In this document: piece by piece, positions 28,101 through 35,654 of the stretch | Numbering within the stretch: position 1 is the first letter of the stretch | Layout: every line of letters begins with the position of its first letter | NCBI RefSeq assembly: GCF_036924645.1 | Contig: NZ_JAZHRX010000001.1 | Span: forward strand, 496,001 to 560,000 | Source of the DNA: Bradyrhizobium sp. AZCC 2176 | Lineage (GTDB): Bacteria > Pseudomonadota > Alphaproteobacteria > Rhizobiales > Xanthobacteraceae | Direction of reading: 5' to 3' | DNA: 64,000 nt | The notes under the pieces: generated by a model | Told to the model about the DNA's origin: nothing | Seen by the model: only the letters and a program-made list of their open reading frames with translations | The model's database searches: none | Program-made: the position numbers and the translations under genes

Positions 28101-28332
28101 GATGGCATTCATCATGGGGGTCTTGCCCCTGGTGCTCTCGACCGGTGCCGGTTCGGAGATGCGCCGAGCCATGGGTGTCGCTGTCTTCTCTGGCATGATC
28201 GGCGTCACGGTGTTTGGCCTGTTCCTGACACCCGTGTTCTACGTTCTATTGCGCACCGTCACGGGACTGAAGCCACTGACCAACCATTCCGCCAGTGTAG
28301 CGACCGGTCGCGCGCCGGAGCCGGGGCGCTAA
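25144..28332 (+). CDS. RND efflux pump permease (MexF-like, HAE1)
   Basis: 1062-residue proton-driven multidrug exporter of the HAE1 family with 12 membrane segments and two large periplasmic loops. It begins MNLSKFFIDRPIFAGVLS and contains ISEYPDVVPPSVVVRATYPGANP. The proton-relay Asp pair is in GIVVDDAIVVVENVERN in TM4, and the relay Lys in GLSAKNAILIVEF in TM10, so the pump should be active. Close resemblance is to MexF-type pumps. No outer-membrane factor gene follows; a TolC-like channel must be elsewhere. Confidence 0.94.
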   Translation: MNLSKFFIDRPIFAGVLSIVIFLAGLISLFAMPISEYPDVVPPSVVVRATYPGANPKVIAETVATPIEEQINGVENMLYMSSQATTDGAMTLTVTFRLGTDPDKATQLVQNRVQQAEPRLPAVVRQLGIITKKSSPDLTMVVHLLSPNNRYDMTYLRNYAVLNVKDRLARIDGVGDVQLYGAGDYSMRVWVDPQKAAEHGLTASDIVRAIQAQNVEAAAGVVGSSPSVKGIDLQMSVNAEGRLASEEQFGDIVVKTGSRGEVVRLRDVARIELGASAYGLRSLLDNKQAVAIPIFQAPGSNALEISDHVRATMAEIRKNMPEGVSYQIVYDPTQFVRSSIEAVIHTLLEAIALVVLVVILFLQTWRASIIPLLAVPVSIVGTFAVMHVFGFSINALSLFGLVLAIGIVVDDAIVVVENVERNIEAGLSPRDATYQAMREVSGPIIAIALVLIAVFVPLAFISGLTGQFYKQFALTIAISTVISAVNSLTLSPALSALLLKGHNEPKDRLTLILEKGFGWFFRGFNRAFARSSENYSGSVSKVISGKAAVMGLYVLLVGLTALLFQQVPSGFVPGQDKQYLVGFARLPDGATLDRTEEVIRKMSEIALTQPGVESSVAFPGLSISGFTNSSSAGIVFSTLKPFDDRKDPVLSGSAIAAELNKKYAGIQEAFIAMFPPPPVNGLGTIGGFKLQIEDRAGLGYDALNEATKAFMAAMQKAPEIAGVFSSFQVNVPQLFADIDRTKALQLGVPVTEVFNTLQIYLGSYYVNDFNKFGRTYSVYVQADAPFRARADDIRQLKVRSASGDMIPLSALLKIRQSAGPERAIRYNGFLSSDINAAAAPGYSSGQAQEAATRIAAEVLPPGFAFEWTDLTYQEFIAGNSGIWVFPLAILLVFLVLAALYESLTLPLSIIMIVPMGLLAAMFGVWISKGDNNVFTQIGLIVLVGLSAKNAILIVEFARELEFAGRSPIRAAIEASRLRLRPILMTSMAFIMGVLPLVLSTGAGSEMRRAMGVAVFSGMIGVTVFGLFLTPVFYVLLRTVTGLKPLTNHSASVATGRAPEPGR

Positions 28333-28500
28333 TGCTCGGCACGCTGATCGAACGACGTACAGTGGTTGGCCGCGGCCAAACCTCGAGCAGACCCGCCGTG
28401 TGTGCTCGCAGTAGACTTGCGACTGCGGCGAACTGCTTGCATCGACATTTCGGGGGCGCCAGCGGGCTGCAACCGTGACCGTCTGAATGCGGCAGACGAC
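28333..28500. terminator. Convergent intergenic region with palindrome
   Basis: The gap between the MexF-like gene (plus) and a TetR gene (minus) holds the perfect 14-bp palindrome TTGGCCGCGGCCAA near 28364, which may terminate both transcripts. No T-run accompanies it, so confidence is low. Confidence 0.3.
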
Positions 28501-29115
28501 TTAGCCAGACTTGCCGAGAGCCTTCAGGATAAAGCGAATCTGGTCGCGCAAGTCTGCCTCCATATCTTCGCCTTGTTGAACGCAGTGCTCGATCAGAATC
28601 GGATGGAAGAATGGCATGAATGCGGACTTGACCGCTCGCGCGGCTTCCGCGGCATCTTCGACTTCGAACTCGTCCGCTTCGATGCCCTCGCGTATGATCG
28701 CCTCGAAGATCGTCACCATCCGCTCGACGTGCGCCTTGATGATCGCCCAGTTCTCCTGCATGGCGGCGACAATCAGGTCGTGCATGTGCTTTTCCTCGAC
28801 CAGCCTCACCTTCTTGTGGTGGTAAACGGCGGTCAGCAACTGGTCGAGTTTCTCCATGGCCGGCGCGTTCGTGCGTGCGATCACAAACGCGATGTCAGCA
28901 ACCTCGTTCAAAACCCGCCCGCAGATGGACTCGTTGATCGCATCCCTGGAGGGAAAGAAACGGTAGACATTCGCCGGGCTCATCCCGAGTTCGGAGGCGA
29001 TGTCGGCCACCCGCGTCTTATGGTAACCGATGCGGCGAAAGTGCTCCTCCGCCACCTCGAGGATGCGCGCGCGCGTCTCATCTGGATCAGTTCCCGATCG
29101 AACCGGACGATTCAT
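28501..29115 (-). CDS. TetR-family regulator, distal gene of the second efflux operon
   Basis: 204 residues. HTH: TRARILEVAEEHFRRIGYHKTRVADIASELGMSPANVYRFFPSRDAINESI. The C-terminal part is all-helical, typical of AcrR-like ligand domains. It starts 15 bp after the second RND permease on the same strand, so it is probably the last gene of that operon and may feed back on it or on another target. A different TetR gene sits divergently at the other end of the operon. Confidence 0.88.
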   Translation of the reverse strand: MNRPVRSGTDPDETRARILEVAEEHFRRIGYHKTRVADIASELGMSPANVYRFFPSRDAINESICGRVLNEVADIAFVIARTNAPAMEKLDQLLTAVYHHKKVRLVEEKHMHDLIVAAMQENWAIIKAHVERMVTIFEAIIREGIEADEFEVEDAAEAARAVKSAFMPFFHPILIEHCVQQGEDMEADLRDQIRFILKALGKSG

Positions 29116-29130
29116 GGGTACAACAGAGCC

Positions 29131-32100
29131 CTACTCGGCAGCCATCGCTGTTCGCCATTCCGGCTCCTCCTTCGAATCCTCATGGATCTCATCTGTCGTC
29201 GGCTTGATCCGAAACCACGCGGCGTAAAGCGCGGGCAGGAACAGCAGTATCAGCACCGTGCCGACTGCCGTGCCGCCGATCAGCGTGTAGGCCATCGATC
29301 CCCAGAACACGGAATGCGTGAGCGGGATGAAAGCCAGCACGGCGGCAAGTGCGGTCAGGATCACCGGCCTCGTGCGCTGCACGGTTGCCTCGATGACGGC
29401 GTGATAGTCATCAAGGCCGGCAGCTCGGTTCTCCTTGATTTGTTCGGTCAGGATCAGCGTGTTGCGCATCAGGATGCCCGCCAGTCCTATCAGGCCCAGA
29501 ATGGCGTTGAATCCGAAGGGCTGGTTAAAGGTGAGCAACATCGGCACGACGCCGACGAGGCCAAGCGGTCCCGTCAGCACGACCATGGCCATCGTCGAGA
29601 AGGATCGCACCTGCAGCATGATGACGATCAGCATGGCGGCGATCATGGCAGGAAAGACCGTCGCCAACGCGTCGTTGGCCTTGGTTGCCTCCTCGATCGA
29701 TCCGCCCAGTTCGATGCGATAGCCGGCCGGAAGGGATGCGATCAGCGGCTGAAGGGCGGTCTTGATCTCCTTGGAGACCTCCGGAGGCTGGGTCGCCTCA
29801 TTGATATCAGAGCGAACCGTGACGACAGGCGTGCGATCACGGCGCTTCAGAATCGGCTCTTCCAGACGGATTTCCGAATGGCCGACCTGATCGAGCGGGA
29901 TCGGGCGGCCGTCCCGGCTCATCAGTGAGAAATCCGCCAGACGCGTCGGATCCAGCCGCTCGCCGCCGGCGCTGCGTGCGACGATGGGGACATTGCGGAT
30001 GTCCTCGCGGACCTGCGTAACGGCGACGCCCGTAAGGAGGAACTGCAACTGCCGGCCCACCTCCGCTGGCGAGAGGCCGATGAGGTTCAGTCGATCCTGA
30101 TCCGGGACGAAGCGAAGCACGGGTGTGCGATTACCCCAATCACGGTTCGCTTGCCGCACATCGGAAACGCCACGCATGATATCGAGCGCTTTTTCAGAGA
30201 TAGCGTACAATTGCGCGGGGTCAGGCCCCATGACCCGGAACTCGACCGGAAACGGCGTGTAGGGTCCGAACACAAGCTGAGTGACGCGCACATTGGCCTC
30301 AGGTGCAAGCCCATCTGACACGGCCTGTCGGAGCCGGTGCTTCAAAGTTTCGCGCGCCTCCTCATCCGGCGTAAGCACGACGATCTTGGCGAAGGCCGGA
30401 TCAGGCAGCTCCGGCGCCATCGCGAAGAAGAATCGGGGAGCGCCCTGACCGACATAGCTCGTGACGATCTTGGCCTCCGACTGCTGGTCCAGCCAGTGTT
30501 CGAGCTTCTCGACTGTGGCGGTCGTCGTCTCAATGCTGGTGCCTTCCGGCAGGCGAACCTCCACCAGCACTTCCGGGCGGTCGGACGTCGGGAAGAACTG
30601 CTGTTTGAGGGCGCCCATGCCGACGACGGAAAGCGCGAAGGCGATGGCGACGATGCTGCTGGTTACGAACTTGTGGCGCACGGCGAAGGTGATGAGCCCT
30701 CTCAGGCGCCGATAGTTCGGCGTGCCGTAAATCGCGTGGTGACCGCCTTCGATCGGCTTGATCGCCGGCAGCATCTTGACGCCAAGATAGGGCGTGAAGA
30801 CCACCGCGACGATCCAGGAGACGATGAGGGCGAACCCCACGACCCAGAAAATGTTGCCGGCGTATTCACCGGCCGTCGAGCGCGCGAAGCCCACCGGCAG
30901 GAATCCGGCGACCGTCACGAGCGTGCCCGATAACATTGGCGCCGCCGTGTGGCTCCACGCGTAGGCCGCCGCCTTGATGCGGTCCATGCCCTCTTCCATT
31001 TTCACTACCATCACCTCGATGGCGATAATGGCGTCGTCCACGAGAAGACCAAGCGCCAGGATGAGGGCGCCGAGCGTGATGCGGTCGAAGAACCGACCGG
31101 TTTCCAGCATGATGAGGAACACGACGGCAAGCGTCAGAGGGACGGCAGCCGCCACGACGATGCCGACGCGCCAGCCGAGGCTGAGCAGGCTCACCAGCAG
31201 CACCACGCCGAGCGCCATCGCAAACTTCATCATGAATTCGTCAACCGCCGAGGTGATGTTGACGGCCTGGTCGCTGACCTTGGCCAGAGTCATCCCGAGT
31301 GGCAGCGTCCGAGCGATAGCGGCGGACCTCTCCTCCAGCGCCTTGCCGAGCGCGAGGCCATCCCAGCCCTCTTGCATAACCGCCGCGAGCATGACGGCGG
31401 GCTCACCCTGGTGTCGAATGAGGTAAGTGGGAGGGTCCTCGTAGCCGCGGCGGACTTCGGCGATGTCGGAGAGTTTCAGCGTCCGCCCCGCAGCGACGAT
31501 CGGCGTGTCGGCGATCGCCTGGACGCTGTCATAAGCGCCGTCGACCCGGATGAAGACCTGCGGCCCCTTGGTGTCGATCGAGCCTGCCGGTGTGACCGTG
31601 TTCTGCCGCTGCAAGGCGGCAACGATATCCTGTGCCGACACGCCAAGCGTTGACAGTTTGGCATAGGAAAACTCGATGAATATCTGTTCGGGACGTTCAC
31701 CGAGGATGTTGATCTTCTTGACGCCGGGCACGTGCAGGAGGTCCTGGCGAATGGTCTCGGCTTGCCTGGCGAGTTCCCGCATCGGCATGCCCTTCGCCTT
31801 GAGGGCATAAAGGGCAAAGCTCACGTCGGAGTATTCGTCGTTGACGAACGGGCCGAGCACACCAGAGGGCAGCTTGCGCGCTTCATCCCCAAGCTTCTTG
31901 CGGGCCTGGTAGAACTCCTCCTGCACGCTCGATGGCGGTGTGCTGTCCTTCAGCGTAACCGTCATGTACGCATAACCTGGCCGTGTGGTCGTCTCCACCC
32001 GGTCGTACCAGGTCAGCTCCTGAATCCGCTTCTCCAACGGTTCGGCGACCTGGTCCTGCATCTCGCGCGCCGTCGCGCCTGGCCATACGGTCGTGACCGT

Positions 32101-32244
32101 CAGGGTCTTGATGGTGAAGGAGGGGTCCTCCGCACGCCCGAGCATGAGGAAGGCGTAGGCGCCTGCGGCCGCCAGCAGGATGATGAAGAACAGGGTTACG
32201 GCCCGTTCGCGAACGGCGATCGCGGAAAGATTGAAATTCATCAT
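29131..32244 (-). CDS. RND efflux pump permease (second system)
   Basis: 1037 residues, RND fold with 12 membrane segments. It begins MMNFNLSAIAVRERAVTLFF and has AEDPSFTIKTLTVTTVWPGA, unlike MexF. The TM4 Asp pair is in LGLLVDDAIIAIEVMV. At the TM10 position where AcrB has the relay Lys (GLSAKN in the MexF-like protein) this pump reads AGILMRNTLIL, with Arg; a subset of RND pumps has this. Its ATG overlaps, as ATGA, the stop of a remnant MFP reading frame rather than a complete gene. Substrate unknown. Confidence 0.92.
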   Translation of the reverse strand: MMNFNLSAIAVRERAVTLFFIILLAAAGAYAFLMLGRAEDPSFTIKTLTVTTVWPGATAREMQDQVAEPLEKRIQELTWYDRVETTTRPGYAYMTVTLKDSTPPSSVQEEFYQARKKLGDEARKLPSGVLGPFVNDEYSDVSFALYALKAKGMPMRELARQAETIRQDLLHVPGVKKINILGERPEQIFIEFSYAKLSTLGVSAQDIVAALQRQNTVTPAGSIDTKGPQVFIRVDGAYDSVQAIADTPIVAAGRTLKLSDIAEVRRGYEDPPTYLIRHQGEPAVMLAAVMQEGWDGLALGKALEERSAAIARTLPLGMTLAKVSDQAVNITSAVDEFMMKFAMALGVVLLVSLLSLGWRVGIVVAAAVPLTLAVVFLIMLETGRFFDRITLGALILALGLLVDDAIIAIEVMVVKMEEGMDRIKAAAYAWSHTAAPMLSGTLVTVAGFLPVGFARSTAGEYAGNIFWVVGFALIVSWIVAVVFTPYLGVKMLPAIKPIEGGHHAIYGTPNYRRLRGLITFAVRHKFVTSSIVAIAFALSVVGMGALKQQFFPTSDRPEVLVEVRLPEGTSIETTTATVEKLEHWLDQQSEAKIVTSYVGQGAPRFFFAMAPELPDPAFAKIVVLTPDEEARETLKHRLRQAVSDGLAPEANVRVTQLVFGPYTPFPVEFRVMGPDPAQLYAISEKALDIMRGVSDVRQANRDWGNRTPVLRFVPDQDRLNLIGLSPAEVGRQLQFLLTGVAVTQVREDIRNVPIVARSAGGERLDPTRLADFSLMSRDGRPIPLDQVGHSEIRLEEPILKRRDRTPVVTVRSDINEATQPPEVSKEIKTALQPLIASLPAGYRIELGGSIEEATKANDALATVFPAMIAAMLIVIMLQVRSFSTMAMVVLTGPLGLVGVVPMLLTFNQPFGFNAILGLIGLAGILMRNTLILTEQIKENRAAGLDDYHAVIEATVQRTRPVILTALAAVLAFIPLTHSVFWGSMAYTLIGGTAVGTVLILLFLPALYAAWFRIKPTTDEIHEDSKEEPEWRTAMAAE

Positions 32245-32318
32245 TTGGCCACTCCTATTTCCTCGACGTTCGTCCTGACGCTCGCGCCGTCCTGCAGCAG
32301 GTGGGCGCCGAGTGAACC
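32241..32318 (-). pseudogene. Remnant: C-terminus of a second MFP gene
   Basis: In the frame ending TGA at 32241-32243, the minus strand encodes GSLGAHLLQDGASVRTNVEE..., about 25 codons. This aligns with the last residues of the complete adaptor at 32857-33969 (VSLGAHLLHEGARVRTASE...). It has no start and is cut off at about 32318 by the end of the SnoaL-like gene. The sequence differs from the intact copy at several codons, so it derives from a paralogue rather than a fresh duplication. Confidence 0.8.
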
Positions 32319-32326
32319 GCGCTTAT

Positions 32327-32815
32327 CTAAAAAGCGCGGCCTCTGACTGCGCTTCTGCTACTTACAATTGGTTCGGCGACAGCTTCTTTGAGGCCAGCTG
32401 CCGCTTGGGCGGCAAGCCCACGGGCCGCTTCCTGCGAATCTTGAAATTCCTCGAGTGCATAGACTCTACCCCACCGCAGGGTGAACACGTGGAGACCACG
32501 GTTGACGTACGACGCGTCGCCGTTGAGCAGCGTTGCGGTGGCGTCCCATTGAGCAAACACGGTGGTGTTCCACGGCCAGCCCTTCACCCAGATGTTGTTG
32601 ACCGTGAGATGGAGAGTGGGCAGGACGCGGCCGAGGCGCTCAAACCAGCGGCGCAGGGCTTCTTTGTCGTGGCGCTCACCACCAAGCGCGTGGGCGCCGG
32701 AAACGCGGTGGTGGACATTGGGCGCGACCGCTTTTACCGCGTCATCCCAGCGATGGTTGTTGACGTGGTCGAAGGTCTTTCGGATTTCTTTCTTGACGAT
32801 GTAGCTGTATAGCAT
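32327..32815 (-). CDS. SnoaL/NTF2-like protein inserted in the efflux operon
   Basis: 162 residues, NTF2-fold: an N-terminal helix (IRKTFDHVNNHRWDDAVKAVAPNVHHRVSG), then GGERHDKEALRRWFERLGRVLPTLHLTVNNIWVKGWPWNTTVFAQWDATA and NRGLHVFTLRWGRVYALEEF. SnoaL-like proteins are small cyclases, isomerases or ligand-binding proteins; no catalytic set can be named here. The ATG has GGAGGA five bases before it. It lies between remnants of an RND gene (upstream) and an MFP gene (downstream), so it entered or survived an operon rearrangement. Confidence 0.7.
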   Translation of the reverse strand: MLYSYIVKKEIRKTFDHVNNHRWDDAVKAVAPNVHHRVSGAHALGGERHDKEALRRWFERLGRVLPTLHLTVNNIWVKGWPWNTTVFAQWDATATLLNGDASYVNRGLHVFTLRWGRVYALEEFQDSQEAARGLAAQAAAGLKEAVAEPIVSSRSAVRGRAF

Positions 32816-32826
32816 TTGCCGTCCTC

Positions 32827-32858
32827 CGACGGTGATCGCGGAAAGATTGAAGCTCGTT
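32827..32858 (-). pseudogene. Remnant: N-terminus of a second RND permease gene
   Basis: Directly after the stop of the complete adaptor gene the minus strand reads ACG AGC TTC AAT CTT TCC GCG ATC ACC GTC, i.e. xSFNLSAITV. This matches the start of the intact permease (MNFNLSAIAV); 18 bases are identical between 32834-32851 and 32218-32235. The expected ATG is ACG here. About ten codons remain before the SnoaL-like gene's ribosome-binding site. Confidence 0.75.
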
Positions 32859-33969
32859 AGTTTCCGTTGTTTTCAGATGCAGTCCTGACGCGCGCACCCT
32901 CGTGCAGGAGGTGAGCGCCGAGGGAAACAATCGGATCACCGGAGCTCAACCCAGAGATCACGGCGGTTTCGCTGCTCACCCGAACAAGCTTGACCGGCTG
33001 AAAGCGAACGGTTGAGTTGGCGCTATCCAGGACCCACACACCGGTCTTCCGGCCGTCATCGAGCACGGCTCCCAGCGGCACCTGAACTTCCGGCTGACTC
33101 GCTTGGCTTGCCAGCCGAATGGTTACCGTGGCGCCAAGCGGTGCCGCCGCGGCCTCACCGTCGAGCACATAACGCGCCTCATAGGTACGGGTCTGAGCAT
33201 CGGCGGAATCCGACAACTGCCGCAGATGCGCCGTGTAGCGCCGTCCATCGGCCGCCCCATACACGCTGGCCTCGGCCACGGAGCCGATCGCTGGCCGGAT
33301 CGTTTCGGGAAGCGCGACCACCGCTTCGCGGGGGCCGGCCTTTGCGATCCGAATGACTGTCTGGCCGGCAGAGACGACCTGCCCGGGCTCGCCAAGCGTT
33401 TCGACCACCGTTCCGTCCGCATCCGCTAACAGGACCGAGTAGGTCGCCTCATTCTCGGCGACCCGCGCATCTGCTTCGGCGGTGGCGAGTTGCGCCTCGG
33501 CCGTATCCAACGCGGCCTTCGCTTGCTCGTAGCGCTGTCGGGAAGCCCATCCGTTGCTCACCAACTTTGCGTATCGCTGTTCATCCGCGTCGGTCTGCAC
33601 GACAGATGCACGCGCTGCGGCAACGGCGTTGCGCTTTGCCGTGACCGCAAGGCGAAGGTCGGTTTCGTCGATCCGCATCAGCGGTTCACCGGCTTTGACC
33701 TGCTGACCGGTATTCACCAGCCGTTCCACGATCTTGCCGGCGACGCGAAAGCCGAGGTTGCTCTGCACCCTCGCCCCGATGACGCCCGTGAAGCCGCGTT
33801 CGGATCCGTTCACCCGCGCTGCCGTCGCCAGTCTGACCATCGGCGGTTCCTGCCTCGGGTCACGCGCCGCGGAAGCTTCTTGGGCGGGAATAGCAAGAGT
33901 AGCGAAGACGGCCGCTCCGGACGCCACGATCAGGACACCTGCCAAGACCAAAAGTCTGCTCTTTCTCAT
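32857..33969 (-). CDS. RND efflux periplasmic adaptor (second system)
   Basis: 370-residue membrane-fusion protein. N-terminal hydrophobic signal/anchor LLVLAGVLIVASGAAVFATLA, lipoyl motif VQSNLGFRVAGKIVERLVNTGQQVKAGEPLMRIDETDL, alpha-hairpin rich in Ala/Glu (RQRYEQAKAALDTAEAQLATAEADARVAENEA), second half TYSVLLADADGTVVETLGEPGQVVSAGQTVIRIA, then the barrel domains. ATG 33969 has TTGGAG six bases upstream; ATG 33975 and TTG 33981 are alternatives. First gene of the operon, divergent from a TetR gene with long palindromes between. Confidence 0.9.
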   Translation of the reverse strand: MRKSRLLVLAGVLIVASGAAVFATLAIPAQEASAARDPRQEPPMVRLATAARVNGSERGFTGVIGARVQSNLGFRVAGKIVERLVNTGQQVKAGEPLMRIDETDLRLAVTAKRNAVAAARASVVQTDADEQRYAKLVSNGWASRQRYEQAKAALDTAEAQLATAEADARVAENEATYSVLLADADGTVVETLGEPGQVVSAGQTVIRIAKAGPREAVVALPETIRPAIGSVAEASVYGAADGRRYTAHLRQLSDSADAQTRTYEARYVLDGEAAAAPLGATVTIRLASQASQPEVQVPLGAVLDDGRKTGVWVLDSANSTVRFQPVKLVRVSSETAVISGLSSGDPIVSLGAHLLHEGARVRTASENNGN

Positions 33970-33988
33970 TGCCATCTCCAAGCCACTT

Positions 33989-34035
33989 AGATTTCATTCG
34001 AACTCTATAATCACATTAGAGTTCGATCGCAATCT
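33989..34035. promoter_or_regulatory. Palindromic operator, MFP-proximal
   Basis: TCGAACTCTA (33998-34007) and its exact reverse complement TAGAGTTCGA (34017-34026) are separated by nine bases. The match extends outward (AGATTTCAT on the left, GATCGCAATCT on the right), giving half-sites of about 19 bp. The same design recurs at 34123-34169. It lies about 30 bp upstream of the second adaptor gene. Confidence 0.7.
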
Positions 34036-34122
34036 AAATTGGAGCGTTGACGAAAACGTGATCCCGCGAAATAGGCCACTTCGACCCCCGGGAGCCTCAG
34101 ATTCCGCCATACCCCACTTGAT

Positions 34123-34169
34123 AGATTGCGTTCGCACTCTATCTGAGCTATAGAGTTCGACCGAAATCC
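34123..34169. promoter_or_regulatory. Palindromic operator, TetR-proximal
   Basis: TCGCACTCTA (34132-34141) and TAGAGTTCGA (34151-34160) are separated by nine bases, the same geometry as the first palindrome with one base changed. Outer matches (AGATTGCG left, CCGAAATCC right) again extend each arm to about 19 bp. It lies 24 bp before the TetR start, so the TetR protein probably represses both itself and the efflux operon. Confidence 0.7.
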
Positions 34170-34184
34170 AAATGGAGGTCCACG

Positions 34185-34763
34185 ATGCGGGTGAGTCGCA
34201 TTCAAGCCGCGGAGAACCGCCAAACCGTGATCAATGTGGCGAGTCGCCTCTTCAGGAAGCGCGGCTTTGACGGTATCGGGCTCAAGGATCTGATGGAGGG
34301 GGCCGGGCTAACCCAGGGCGCCTTCTACAAGCAATTCGCCTCAAAAGAGGATTTGGCGGTAGAGGCGTCCAGGCGGGCATTGGAGAGCGCCTCCGGCCGA
34401 TGGTCGGACGCGGCCGCTCAGAATCCTGATGATCCGCTTGGCGCGGTGATCGCGTTTTACCTCAGCGGCGACCATCGTGAAGAAAAGATGGACGGCTGCC
34501 CGATCGTGGCACTCGGCTCAGATGCCGCCCGACAGGGCGCCGACGTGAAGGCGGAATTCGAAGCGGGAATCAAAGCGCATCTCGACGTGCTCGGCCGCTT
34601 CATCGCCGGGACCGGCGATGAGGCCTCCCGCGGCAAGGCTATGGCCATTCTCGCGACGATGGTCGGCGCGGTGACGCTATCGCGCGTCGTCAACGACCCT
34701 GATCTGGCTCAGGCGCTTTTGGATGCCGCGACCGAACAGGTCCGCGACGCCGCTGCCGCTTGA
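34185..34763 (+). CDS. TetR-family regulator divergent from the second efflux operon
   Basis: 192 residues. HTH: RQTVINVASRLFRKRGFDGIGLKDLMEGAGLTQGAFYKQFASKEDLAVEA, of the NemR/YxaF-like TetR_C branch; the C-terminal part includes DGCPIVALGSDAARQG, typical of that branch. The ATG has TGGAGG six bases upstream. Two matching inverted repeats occupy the shared promoter region. The downstream hydrolase is 30 bp away on the same strand. Confidence 0.9.
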   Translation: MRVSRIQAAENRQTVINVASRLFRKRGFDGIGLKDLMEGAGLTQGAFYKQFASKEDLAVEASRRALESASGRWSDAAAQNPDDPLGAVIAFYLSGDHREEKMDGCPIVALGSDAARQGADVKAEFEAGIKAHLDVLGRFIAGTGDEASRGKAMAILATMVGAVTLSRVVNDPDLAQALLDAATEQVRDAAAA

Positions 34764-34793
34764 AAGCGCCCCCTCAAAACACGGAGAGACCGA

Positions 34794-35654
34794 ATGCTCA
34801 GCATGACTGAAGCCAAACCAAGTTTGCTGAAGATATCGGATAAGCTAAGCGTACGTTTTCAAAAGATCGGCAGCGGGCCTCCGTTACTCCTCATACATAC
34901 GATCCGGACGCAGCTCGAATATTTCCGCAGCCTGGCGCCCCTCCTCGCGACATCGCACACGGTGTACACCATTGACCTCCCAGGCCATGGACACTCACCA
35001 ATAGATCCAAGCGCGAGCTTCGACGAACCCTACTTCAGGCAGGCCGTCATTCGCTTCATCGAGGAGCTCAATCTCTCGGACGTCACGATCGTCGGCGAGT
35101 CGATCGGCGGCGCATTGGCCCTCACCGTGGCGGCGGCGCTTCCGCAGCGGGTGGAGCGGGTCTATGCGATCAACCCCTACGACTACGAGACCCGCTACGG
35201 GGACGGTATTCGACGCGGCAACTGGTTCGCGAATTTTATCATCGGAAGTTTGCAGATCCCGGTACTCGGCGCGATGAATGCATCGCTCGAAAACAAGATG
35301 GTTCTCGGCAAGATCATGGGCGGCGGATATCACGACCCGCGCAAACTGCCGGCCGATTTGCTTGCTGAGTTCGATGAAGTAGCCCACCGCCCGGGATACA
35401 AGCGGATCGCACGCAAGGTGCTGGCAGGCTGGCGATCCTGGAGCAAGGCACGCGATTACTATCGGCAGATCTCGGCGCCTGTGACGCTCATTTATGGCGA
35501 TAGCGATTGGTCTCGGCCAAATGAACGCGAACGCACACGGTCGCTGATTCCTGCCTCGCAGATGGTGACGCTCAAAAATACCGGCCACTTCTCAGCTGTT
35601 GAGAATCCGTCGGAGCTGGCTCGCGTGATAATGGGGACGGAATGGCCGCAATGA
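34794..35654 (+). CDS. Alpha/beta-fold hydrolase
   Basis: 286 residues. The oxyanion region is LLLIHTIRTQLEYF (the usual HG is HT here), and the cap begins after DLPGHGHSP. The nucleophile elbow is GESIGG (Ser at about residue 103); the acid is probably the Asp in IYGDSDWSRP, and the catalytic His is in NTGHFSAVENP near the C-terminus. Co-directional with the TetR gene 30 bp upstream, so likely co-regulated with it and the efflux operon. It may modify or detoxify the same compound (inference). Confidence 0.85.
   Translation: MLSMTEAKPSLLKISDKLSVRFQKIGSGPPLLLIHTIRTQLEYFRSLAPLLATSHTVYTIDLPGHGHSPIDPSASFDEPYFRQAVIRFIEELNLSDVTIVGESIGGALALTVAAALPQRVERVYAINPYDYETRYGDGIRRGNWFANFIIGSLQIPVLGAMNASLENKMVLGKIMGGGYHDPRKLPADLLAEFDEVAHRPGYKRIARKVLAGWRSWSKARDYYRQISAPVTLIYGDSDWSRPNERERTRSLIPASQMVTLKNTGHFSAVENPSELARVIMGTEWPQ

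Noticed and set aside
28366..29928. 520-codon plus-strand frame over the TetR gene and the end of the second pump
   Set aside because: Both genes underneath have full family signatures on the other strand; this frame has only His/Asp/Arg-rich low-quality sequence.
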